From Hyperoodon ampullatus (lineage: Eukaryota > Chordata > Mammalia > Artiodactyla > Ziphiidae): 64,000 nucleotides of DNA. The translations under genes and the position numbers were made by a program. Below, in pieces: positions 45,910 to 55,864 of this stretch. The first letter of the stretch is position 1; every line of letters begins with the position of its first letter. Location of the stretch: assembly GCA_949752795.1 (NCBI GenBank), contig OX457075.1, forward strand, positions 4,154,001 through 4,218,000, given 5' to 3'. Under the pieces are notes generated by a model, which searched no databases, was not told where the DNA came from, and was given only the letters and a program-made list of their open reading frames with translations.

Positions 45910-47004
45910 GTGCTTGAGATGAAGTCTCCTGGACCGCAGCGAGCATATCCGAATGAAATGGTGACATAAAGTAGCTTATCTGGATGACAAAAACTCCGTC
46001 TCTGCCAGTGCTTCTGAGGATGCTCCCAGGGTGCCCTGGGACTGCAGAACAGAGTCCCTGGACAGGAGGACAGCAGGGAAGCTGGGCGGGAGCTCTGCTT
46101 CCGTCCGAGGAAGAGGCCACAGTCAGATTTTGCAAAGAGGGAAAACTGGAGATCAGATCAGCGTGTTGTGAAGTGGTAATGGCTTCACGCATGAAGTTGC
46201 CCTGGGCTGTCTATACTTACTTCCAGGGAGGCTCATAACTGAGCCTTTCTCCAGAGGGGCGGCATCCTCACCCTGTAGGCATATTTAACTTTGTCTGAGT
46301 CATTTCTTTGGAGTGGCAAGGTGGATTTCGTGGTGTTCTGGAGAGAGCCCTGGACTCCGTCAAGGAGCACTGGGGACCCAGTCCTACCACCACTGGTCCA
46401 GGGACATGAAAGTGTGGAGTGTAGGCTAAGTCAAGTGGAATCCAGGGCGGCTTCTAGTTCCATAATTCTGCAAATCCTATTTATTCTCCCTTTGGCTTGG
46501 GAGTACAAGAGTCCCTTCCCGTCCATGGGACTATGGTGCCAGGGTCTCAGTGCAGACGGGCACTGGTGTGTGATCTCCAAGGCAGCGTGCTGGCCACTGC
46601 TCCTGTCTTCCTGCACCCTCTCTGCTTCTCTGCAGGCCATAGTGATGGACACACGACCCAGGCTGGGCCTGTCCCCAGGATCTTTCTGTGGTGACAGGCT
46701 ATAAGGACTGTCTGCATCCCCTGGACGCGTGGCACGCCAGTCTGAGAGGCCCTGTCCCACAGAGAGAAGGGGAGAGATGGTGAGCAAGGACCAGTGTCTG
46801 CTGCCCGACAGGCCAGTTTACCGGCTACTATGCCAGTAAATCCCCTCTGTGTTCAAGGCCGCGCACGGGACCAGACCTCCCGAGCACACAGCAGAGTCCT
46901 GGCCTTCTCACAGCGCTTCAGGCAGCTCAGGGCCCCACAGGGCCCCCTCCCCAATGCCCTTACTTCTGTCTCTGGGAGAGTCTTCACTGGGTAGTGCTGT
47001 GTTG
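45910..47004. other. Unique-looking intergenic sequence
   Basis: Moderate GC; overlapping frames up to 137 codons on both strands without domains. No repeat recognised. Confidence 0.45.
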
Positions 47005-47215
47005 TGGCTGCACAGGGGTACTCTGGAGTCAGGCTGGACTAAATCCTGGTTTGTCACTTACTAGTTGTGTGATATGCAGCTCTTGGTGCCTCTGTTTTCT
47101 CATCTGCAAAATGGGCGCGGTCACAGCATCTCCCTCACAGGGCTGAATGCCTGTGAAGGGCCTGACCATGGAGGTGCCATGTAAGACATGGCTATTAATA
47201 TTCTCCCCGGGAACT
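47005..47215 (+). repeat. MIR
   Basis: TCTGGAGTCAGGCTGGACTAA, TTGTCACTTACTAGTTGTGTG, CTCTGTTTTCTCATCTGCAA and AATGGGCGCGGTCACAGC: a clear MIR. Confidence 0.8.
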
Positions 47216-47934
47216 CAGGCTATCTCTGTCGCAACCAAGGAAGTTTAGACCCTTGATGGAAACCCGTTCTCCCTTCGGCGTGGCAGGCTGGGAGTGCGTG
47301 CATCAACAATTGTGTTTAATTTTTTGTCCAACCCCGGCCAGATAGGACCACTTCAGATGCATTTTTGTTTATTGCTTTACCTTGAATCACTTAAAAGGAA
47401 TTCGGCAGGCCACAGTTTCCTGTTTAGGACACGCAGAGTGCTTAAGTGAAACAGTGCGGGTTAGCCGTTCCAGCCATTCGCCCCCTGTGTCGTCCACCCC
47501 CCGCACAGCTGGATGACCCCAGGGTGGCCTGAGAAAGATCCAGGAGCTGGGTAGCCAGGTGGGGTGTGCAGAGGTAGCTGCACTGCCCCCTGCGCCTGCC
47601 CTGCCCCCACCCTCCTTTCTGACCCGTACCCTTTATGAAGGTATTTCATAGGGAGTCATAACTGAACTTATTTTTGCATAGCAAGGTCTCACCAATGATC
47701 ATTGGTGGATGGATTTCATTCCCATTTTACAGATGAGGAAACTGGTCCAAGAGCTTAAGTGGCACCTGGTGAATGGCCTGGGGCTTAGTTTGGTCTCTGG
47801 ACCGTGTCTGCTAATAGAGGTAGTCAGAGACCCTCTGGGCAGGTGTGTTCCAGGTGTGAGCCTGTCCGTCCCACCTGCGTCCTGCTGCTTCTCTCAGGGA
47901 GAAAGTGCCAGGCGGGGCTGCCCCATTGCCCCAG

Positions 47935-48040
47935 GTGGAGCACATCCTGGCTGGTGGAGCACATCCTGGCTGGTGGAGCACATCCTGGCTGGCAGAGCAC
48001 GGCCGGGGGACCCATCACCACCACCATCACCACCACCGCC
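47935..48040 (+). repeat. 19-bp x3 tandem repeat followed by (CAC/CAT)n
   Basis: Three exact copies of GTGGAGCACATCCTGGCTG (47935-47953, 47954-47972, 47973-47991), a fourth degraded start, then a CAC/CAT triplet run from about 48011. Confidence 0.95.
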
Positions 48041-48714
48041 AAAGCGGGACTCCCAGCTCAGTGGGAGGTCAGGCTATGGGGCCAAGTTTAATGACGCTGG
48101 CAAGGGCACGCCTTTGGCATCTCTGGGGATGGAAAAAGAGTGACCTGTCCCAGGCCTGGCAGGGTGGAGGCAGGTGGGCAGGGCAAAGTCGTGCGGCAGC
48201 CTCAGCTTTTTGGCGTCCATGCCCTCCTCCTGACCAGGAGGCTGGGGCCACTTCAGACCCAGGGGATTCCCGGGAGCCAAGAGGCCCAGGGGGAGACATG
48301 GGCGGTCACAGGACGCGGGGAAGCGGTCTTCTGTTCCCAACCGTGTGGGACAGGAGGAAACACAACACACAGCCTCAGGAACGTTCCATGGTGACAAGAG
48401 CCAGCTGAGCAGCTCTGCCTTGAGGACGTGGAAAGCGCCAGGTGGCACTGGTTCCAGGAAGCCACTTGGTGGGCACACCTACCACAAGAGCATCCCTCTA
48501 GCCAGCACGTTGGCTTCTGATGTGGTGTGGGTTCTGCTGGGGGCACGACAGACCAAAAACATCAGCAAACTTAATCCTCGCTTGAGTTGCCGCCTATAGG
48601 CGGCTGCTGTGGACTCTCTGCCTGCCCACTGACAGGTGGCTGGAGCCCTCTGCTGTGTACCGTCCTGGCTGAGTCCAGATTCTATTTCGGTTGACCTCAC
48701 TGGGCTTCCTCCAG
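48041..48714. other. Unique-looking intergenic sequence
   Basis: GC-rich; frames overlap on both strands without domains. Confidence 0.4.
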
Positions 48715-48895
48715 TATCAGTGAACAATTCTGTGGCCACAGGCAAGTCCTCTCTGGGCCTCTGTCTGCTGCTCTGCAAATTGGATCTAACACCATCTCTG
48801 TCTTGCTGCTAGGCGATCACATTTGTGAACAGAAGTGATCGTGTACCTGAACGAGCTTTGTAAGAGACAAGGCACAGTATAAAATTAGTTATTAC
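48715..48895 (+). repeat. MIR-like repeat
   Basis: GTGGCCACAGGCAAGTCCTC, TGGGCCTCTGTCTGCTGC, TCTGCAAATTGGATCTAAC, GCACAGTATAAAATTAG. Confidence 0.6.
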
Positions 48896-49476
48896 CACAA
48901 TCCCGTGGTGTCTGCAAGGCCGGCTCACCCTGGAAGCACTTGGCATCTCCCTGTTTGAGCTTCCTTCCTCCCTCTATCTCTCCTCCAAACACTCAGCATC
49001 CCCTGGGTACCACAGCCAGGAACGGTGAGGTCGGGGACCACACTGCTGGCACCACCCTGCAGGAGTAGCTTCTCCTTTCCTTCAGGACTCAGATTACCTT
49101 TCATTTCCCAGCAAGGTTAGGGCTAGAGAAGGTGTCTTCCCTCCCAGCTTCATGCTGCCCCATAGCCATCCCCGTTCCCCGCCTCACGGTCCTCAAGTCT
49201 CCTCTCCTCTCCAGCTCCACCTATCCCAACCCCGACTCCTTTGTCCTCTACCAGCCTGGACCCAAAAGCCCATTAAACACGGTGCCCACGAATGTGCTAG
49301 AAACTCTTACGCTCTTATTCTAACTTCAAGCTTGGACCTGACCATCTCAACACTCCCTCGGAGGGGCTCACTTACTCCCTTGGTTTCAAATATTATTTCT
49401 TCAGCTACAACCTCTCCTCTCCTGTGAACCCTTTGTGGGGGGGTGTTTTTTAAAAGTTGGCATCAGAATGCTTGGT
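48896..49476. other. Intergenic sequence without recognised features
   Basis: Pyrimidine-rich plus strand; no gene seen. Confidence 0.4.
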
Positions 49477-49489
49477 AACTTGATTATTT

Positions 49490-50027
49490 TGCTTTTTAAA
49501 AGTTTTTAATTTTTAAAAATTCTTTATTTTTTTTGTTGACGTGTAGTTGATTTACAATGTTGTGTTAATTTCTGCTGTACAGCAAAGGGATTCAGGTATA
49601 CATATATATACATTCTTTTTCGTATTCTTTCCCATTATGGTTTATCTCAGGATATTGAATATAGTTCCCTGTGCCATACAGTAAGACCTTGTTGTGTATC
49701 CATTCTCTATACAATAGTTCGCATCTGCTAATCCCAGCCTCCCAAACCATCCTTCTGCCACACCCGCCTCCCCCTTGGCATCCACAAGTCTGTTCTCTAT
49801 GTCTGTGAGTCTGTTTCTCTTTCATAGATAAGTTCATTTGTGTCATATTTCAGATTCCACATATAAGTGACATCAGTGTCTGACTTACTTCACTTAGCAT
49901 GATCATCTCTAGGTCCATGCATGTTGCTGCAAATGGCATTATTTCATTCTTTTGTTGGCTGAGTAATATTCCATTATATATATATACAACATAGTCTTTA
50001 TCCATTCACCTGTCGATGGACATTTAT
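49490..50027 (-). mobile_element. 5'-truncated L1 3' end, antisense
   Basis: GTTGATTTACAATGTTGTG, CATTATGGTTTATCTCAGGA, AGATTCCACATATAAGTGAC, CACCTGTCGATGGACATTT. TSD AACTTGATTATTT (49477-49489) / AACCTGATTATTT (50028-50040). Confidence 0.92.
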
Positions 50028-50040
50028 AACCTGATTATTT

Positions 50041-52033
50041 CTTCACTTTCCGAAGTAATTTCCCTGTTAGCCCAAACACATCAGCTAGTACCTTGAGAAT
50101 GGGTGGGTCTCTGCCCTTGACCTGTTGCAGTTGTAATGTGATGACACGTAGGCGGATCGGTGCTCACAAAGGTCTTTCTTTCGAATTGGAGGATAGGTCA
50201 GATTGTTCCAATCAACAAGTACGTGTTCAGTGTTCTGTGTTCTGGCAGCTTCCCTCGATTTCTAATAAAAGCTGTGGACCGAGCCATGCCTGAACCACAC
50301 AGTGAGATAGGACAAGTGACATTTGGGATGTGATTAAAGCCATCAGTCTAAAATCAAACAGGAAACCCTGTACCCCACTGATAAAGGGGAGCTGGGAAAA
50401 AAATCTGATGTCAGGTTTGTTGGGATTGGTGCTAACGCCTCACAGGGGAAAGAAACGTACAGTCAGTCAGGATGAGTTAAAAGAGCATCTCCTAGAAAAC
50501 ACATCACTTCCCTGGGGTGGAGGAGACGGGCACTGGAGGCCACACCAGAGCTCAATTCACCAGGCAAAAATGCTCGACTCAGGAAGAGGCCGTGGGCAGG
50601 GAATCCTGTGATGCTGCAGCGGGAGGGGTCCAGCGGAAACAGTGTGTTCCTGTCTCCCTGGACACATGCAGTTCCCCCACGATGATCAGGACTGACGTGG
50701 ACTGCCTCGCCCACGTAACTGTGCCGTGTGAGTGCCTGGGAGGTGAGGGAGCCTCGGTCCCCTCCGCGGGCCTGTCCCAGACATCACAAGGACCCGACAC
50801 TGTGGGGTCAGCTCGTGGGCAGATCCATATCCACTTAGTTTGGTTAGAGCTGCTTTGTTATTTCCAAACAGAAAGGAAATAACCAGAAAGGCTGAAAGGA
50901 AACAAATCAAATGTAGGCTTCCAATGAGGCCTCAGGTTTGGGTGGCACTGGATATAGTAGGACAAGTCACTGCCCAGCATCACCTACACAGTGACTCCAA
51001 CGGTCACTTCTGAGTGTCCTCAGGTTTAAAGTTAAGCTCCTTTAGGTAAACTTAATGGACCACAGACACCCTTACAATCCTAAGATGCTGATAGAATCCT
51101 TACAGATATGGATTAGATGGGATAGATGTGCATATAAGTAGACGGCAGTGGATGGTTTCACAGACCAGTTAATCTCTGCCAAAAAAACATAAAAACTGGA
51201 TTCTTAGTGTCATTTGAGGAAAATATTCAAATGTTAGAGATTACTACAGGTCAACTGAGATCAACTGATAAAACATAGGCTTTATATCCATCTCTTTCAG
51301 ATGTAATCTTGCCGTATTTAAAATCAATTTAAAAAGTAATCTTAGAGCGAAAATTTCTTGTTTACAATTTGTCAAAAGTGTATAAATGCATATAATATTA
51401 TTATATAATTTTATATCAGAAATGGCCATCTTTTGCAGTTTCAAGTAAATATTTCTAAAATTAATAAACATTTTTAGAAAAGTTTTATTTACAGAAAAAT
51501 TAAGCAGAAAGTAGTTTTCCCATATACTCTTCTCTTCCTGCATTATTATCTTACATTTAGTGTGGAAATATTGTTTTTAAAAGAAAAACATCATTAGCAT
51601 TGATTTTTTTCATAAGTGTGACACTCCTACTGCTTCAAAGACAGTTTGAGAAAATTTGAGGTAGAAAAAAGTGGGAGAGGTTTTCCCCTACAAAGCGTTT
51701 TCCATTTGAGGAAAGATACAAGAGGGACGAAGCTGCAAAAAAAAAGTTTATGAAATGGCTTATGAAATCACCCATAGCATGTCATCGGCCTGAGTGCTTT
51801 TTCTTTCCCGTGTTGTCTTATTTGAGTCAAATAACAATCCTGTGAATTTACGGCTCTCATCTGAAACAGAAAGAAGCTAAAGCTCAGGCAAACTGGCCAC
51901 AGTGGTGTAACTGATTTCAGAGGAAAAAGGGTGAATTTTCTGATTTACACCCACAGGTTCTCTCCACAGAGGCACAGGTCACATGTCACAGGGTGGACAG
52001 CTCACAGGGGCACAGTGGACACATGCTTATTTA
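50041..52033. other. Intergenic sequence without recognised features
   Basis: About 2 kb without a gene or repeat I can name. Reading frames of up to 121 codons near 50463-50910 overlap on opposite strands. Confidence 0.45.
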
Positions 52034-52045
52034 AAGAGTCCTGAG

Positions 52046-52264
52046 GGCTTCCCTGGTGGCGCAGTGGTTGAGAGTCCGCCTGTCGATGCAGGGGACGCGG
52101 GTTCGTGCCCCGGTCCGGGAGGATCCCACATGCCACGGAGCGGCTGGGCCCATGAGCCATGGCCGCTGGGCCTGCGCGTCCGGGGCCTGTGCTCCGCGGC
52201 GGGAGAGGCTACAACAGTGAGAGGCCTGCGTACTGCCAAAAACAACAACAACAACAAAAAAAAC
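52046..52264 (+). mobile_element. Short CHR-derived SINE, sense
   Basis: GGCTTCCCTGGTGGCGCAGT, GAGCCATGGCCGCTGGGCC, AACAACAACAAC-type tail. TSD AAGAGTCCTGA (52034-52044) / AAGACTCCTGA (52265-52275). Confidence 0.95.
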
Positions 52265-52330
52265 AAGACTCCTGAAAGGTCGAAACTAGCGGTTATGTTT
52301 CAAACTCAATTTTTTAGGGATGGAAAGGTC

Positions 52331-52890
52331 TTTTTTTTTTTTTTTGCGGTACACAGGCCTCTCACTGTTGTGGCCTCTCCCGTTGCGGAGAACAGGCTCC
52401 GGACGCACAGGCCCAGCCGCTCCGCGGCATGTGGGATCCTCCCGGACCGGGGCACGAACCCGCGTCCCCTGCATCGGCAGGTGGACTCTCAACCACTGTG
52501 CCACCAGGGAAGCCCCGGTCTTTTTTTAAAATTGAAGTAGGGTTGATGTACAGTGGTGGGTTATTTTCTGCTGTACATCAAAGTGACTCAGTTATACATA
52601 TACATACATTCTTTTGTGTATTCTTTTCCAGTATGGTTTATCACAGGATACTGAATATAGTTCCCTGTGCTATACCGTAGGACCTTGTTGTCGATCCATT
52701 CTCTGTATAATAGTTGGCATTTGTTAATCCCAAACTCCCAATCCATCCCCCCACCTCCCTCCCCCTTGGCAACCACAAGTCTGTTTTCTATGTCTGTGAG
52801 TCTGTTTCTGTTTCATAGGTAAGTTCATTTGTGTCATATTTTAGATTCCACGTATAAGTGATATCATGGTATTTTCTTTCTCTTTCTGAT
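52331..52890 (-). mobile_element. 5'-truncated L1 3' end, antisense, tail hit by a SINE
   Basis: After the SINE: GGTTGATGTACAGTGGTGGG, GGTTTATCACAGGATACTGA, GATTCCACGTATAAGTGATA. TSD GGGATGGAAAGGTC (52317-52330) / GGGATAGAAAGTTC (52891-52904). Confidence 0.9.
52338..52516 (-). mobile_element. Short CHR-derived SINE, antisense, with internal deletion
   Basis: GCGGTACACAGGCCTCTCAC to CCACTGTGCCACCAGGGAAG, but the CTCAGCGGCCATGGCTCACG region is missing (about 24 bp lost near 52410). TSD GGTCTTTTTTT at 52327 and 52517. Confidence 0.93.
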
Positions 52891-52904
52891 GGGATAGAAA
52901 GTTC

Positions 52905-53218
52905 TGTTTTAGAGAATCAAGAGGCTAACCTGAGCAAGTCGATTCCCTGCAGGAAGGAATTGATTAAGCAACAGATGTATTCTAGGAGTGTTTGAACACA
53001 TTCATGGGTAACTCCATAACTTTCCATAACAGATTAAGGAAAATTCCTAACCCTCCGGCACACAAGCCTGCCTCCTCTTGACCAGGCCTGCCCTTCCATT
53101 GCCCAAGTCAGAGAGAAACTGCTGGTCGCACTCAGACTAGCCTGGATCCAGTGCAAAGTCAGTAAGTCTCTTTTTATTAAAGCAATTTCAAAGTATTAAA
53201 AAAAATGCAGCAAAAATT
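52905..53218. other. Intergenic sequence without recognised features
   Basis: No match to a repeat I know; possibly part of an LTR, but no ends can be defined. Confidence 0.35.
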
Positions 53219-53229
53219 ACAGCACTCCA

Positions 53230-53862
53230 GGGACTTCCCTGGTGGCGCAATGGTTAAGAATCCGCCTGCCAATGCAAGGGACATGGGTTCGATCCCTCGT
53301 CCGGGAAGATCCCACATGCCGCGGAGCAACTAAGCCTGTGAGCCACAACTACTGAGCTCGTGTGCCACAACTACTGAAGACCGCATGCCTAGAGGCCATG
53401 CTCCACAACAAGAGAGGCCACTGCAATGGGAAGCCTGCACACCACAATGAGGAGTGGCCCCTACTCACTGCAACCAGAGAAAAGCTCGTGCTCAGCAAGG
53501 CAGACCCAGCACAGCCAAAAATAAAATAAAAATTTAAAAAAAAGAATCCGCCTGCCAATGCAGGGGACATGGGTTTGAGCCCTGGTCCGGAAAGATCCCA
53601 CATGCTTCAGAGCAACTAAGCCCGTGCGCCACAACTACTGAGCCTGTATTCTACAGCCCACAAGCCACAAATACTGAGCCCGTGTGCCACAACTACTGAA
53701 GCCCACACTCCTAGAGCTTGTGCTCCACAACAAGAGAAGCCACCGCAATGAGAAGCCCGTGCACCACAACAATGCGTAACCCCTGCTCACAGCAAGAGAA
53801 AGCCTGCGCACAGTAAAGAAGACCCAAAGCAACCAAAAATAAATAAATTAATAATAATAATA
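53230..53862 (+). mobile_element. Head-to-tail dimer of long CHR-type SINEs
   Basis: The first unit (53230-53540) is complete from GGGACTTCCCTGGTGGCGCA to an A-rich tail. The second starts at GAATCCGCCTGCCAATGCAG (~53545), lacking the first ~28 bases including most of the A box, and ends in AATAAATAAATT. One duplication, ACAGCACTCCA (53219-53229 and 53863-53873), flanks the pair. Confidence 0.9.
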
Positions 53863-53874
53863 ACAGCACTCCAT

Positions 53875-54140
53875 AATGAGAACCTGCTGTAGAGCACAGG
53901 GAACTCCACTTCGCTGTACAGTAGAAAAGAACACAACATTGTAAAACAAATATACCTCAATAAAAAAAAATAAATGAAAAAATTTTTAAAAATAATAATG
54001 CATCAATTTTGGTTCATTCATTGTGACAAATGTACCATACTAATTTAATACGCTAATAGGGACAGTAGGTGCAGGGAATATGATACATTCTCATTTTTTC
54101 TGTAAATTTAACACTGTTCTAAAAGTAAAGTTTACTTTTT
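53875..54140 (+). repeat. Two L1 3' ends in series
   Basis: 53875-53990: GAACCTGCTGTAGAGCACAG, GAACACAACATTGTAAAAC (young L1 3' end). 54000-54140: TTTTGGTTCATTCATTGTGAC, AATGTACCATACTAATTTAA, AACACTGTTCTAAAAG (old L1M 3' end, as at 38100-38260). Confidence 0.75.
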
Positions 54141-54174
54141 AAAAGGTAAAAAGAAAGAAATAACAACACTCCTC

Positions 54175-54640
54175 TTTTGATTTTCTCTCCAATCTTTACT
54201 ACACTCATGTGGTGCTTACATAGTTTATATCACAGTTCATATACAAATAGGTTTTCTACTTTTTTGGGTAAGGTAATTTATGATCGATTTTGATATTCTA
54301 TACAATTACACTATAATCATCATAATGGCTACACAGTGTTGCATTATACTGACATATTATATAGAACTCTTCCCTTATTTTTGGACATATATCATTTTCA
54401 GTGTTTAGATAGTCAGGATAATGTCTTGCACATATTGTTTTCTTGTATGGGAATTTAAACTTTTTATTTCATTGGGCTAAATATTCAGAAGTAGAATTAC
54501 TACTCCAAGAGAATAACTCAATTTTTACCTATTTATTTTGAAGTAATTTCAAACTTACAGAAAAGTTGCAAGAGTAGGTCAAAGAACTTGCAACCTGGTG
54601 AATGATTCTTAACAAGAGCAACCATTTTTAAGGGCACTTT
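54175..54640 (-). repeat. Old L1-like relic, antisense
   Basis: Ends with GAAGTAATTTCAAACTTAC, AGAAAAGTTGCAAGAGTAG. The part before it resembles a diverged antisense L1 3' region. Confidence 0.45.
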
Positions 54641-54924
54641 CCAGGTATTGGGCCTGTCCTATTCAGCAGGTCACCAGGATAGCTGACCAATGTGAGAGTC
54701 TGGTCTGGATGAAGGCATAAAAAGGACACATCCAATGATACCGTGTCAAATCCATTGTGATTTTTACCCCAACCCTGAAAAACCAGATGGCTACCCAAAT
54801 TAAACCTTCTTAGGGATAGCCTCATCCACCAGAGGGCAGACAGCAGAAGCAAGAAGAACTACAATCCTGCAGCCTGTGAAACGAAAACCACATTCACAGA
54901 AAGATAGACAAAGTGAAAAGGCAG

Positions 54925-55797
54925 AGGACTATGTACCAGATGAAGGAACAAGATAAACCCCAGAAAATCAACTAAATGAAGTGGAGATAGGCAACCTTCC
55001 AGAAAAAGAATTCAGAATAATGATAGTGAAGATGATCCAGGACCTTGGAAAAAGAATGGAGGCAAAGATCGAGACGATGCAAGAAATGTTTAACAAAGAC
55101 CTAGAAGAATTAAAGAACAAACAGAGATGAACAATACAATAACTGAAATGAAAACCACACTAGAAGGAATCAATAGCAGAATAAGTGAGGCAGAAGAACG
55201 GATAAGTGACCTGGAAGACAGAATGGTGGAATTCACTGCTGTGGAACAGAATAAAGAAAAAAGAATGAAAAGAAATGAAGACAGCCTAAGAGACCTCTGA
55301 GACAACATTAAATGCAACAACATTCGCATTATAGGGGTCCCAGAAGGAGAAGAGAGAGAGAAAGGACCAGAGAAAATATTTGAAGAGATTATAGTCAAAA
55401 ACTTCCCTAACATGGGTAAGGAAATAGCCACCCAAGTTCAGGAAGCACAGAGAGTCCCAGGCAGGATAAACCCAAAGAGAAGCATGCCTAGACACATAGT
55501 AATCAAAATGACAAAAATTAAAGACAAATTATTAAAAGCAAAAAGGGAAAAATGACAAATAACATACAAGGGAACTCCCATAAGGTTAATAGCTGATTTC
55601 TCAGCAGAAACTCTACAAGCCAGAAGGGAGTGGCACGATATATTTAAAGTGGTGAAAGGGAAGAACCTACAGCCAAGATTACTCTACCTGGGAGGATCTC
55701 ATTCCGATTCGATGGAGAAATCAAAAGCTTTACAGACAAGCAAAAGCTAAGAGAATTCAGCACCACCAAACCAGCTCTACAACAAATGCTAAAGTAA
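54925..55797 (+). pseudogene. L1 ORF1 remnant (RNA-binding chaperone)
   Basis: Normally ORF1 makes the trimeric coiled-coil nucleic-acid chaperone that coats L1 RNA. Here the nucleotide sequence keeps the coiled-coil region (GAAGAACGGATAAGTGACCT, AGGCAGAAG-type repeats) and the RNA-recognition part (ATTATAGGGGTCCCAGAAGG, AACTTCCCTAACATGGG). In-frame stops (e.g. TGA near 55128 and 55299) leave no plus-strand frame above 60 codons, so no protein can be made. Confidence 0.85.
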
Positions 55798-55864
55798 TTT
55801 CTCTAAGTGGGAAACACAAGAGAAGAAAAGGACCTACAAAAATAAACCCAAAACAATTAAGAAA

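Noticed and set aside
50000..54800. Search for a GGGTCA direct repeat (retinoid enhancer of PLAT)
   Set aside because: No convincing spaced pair seen by eye; a motif scan would be needed, so no feature is called.
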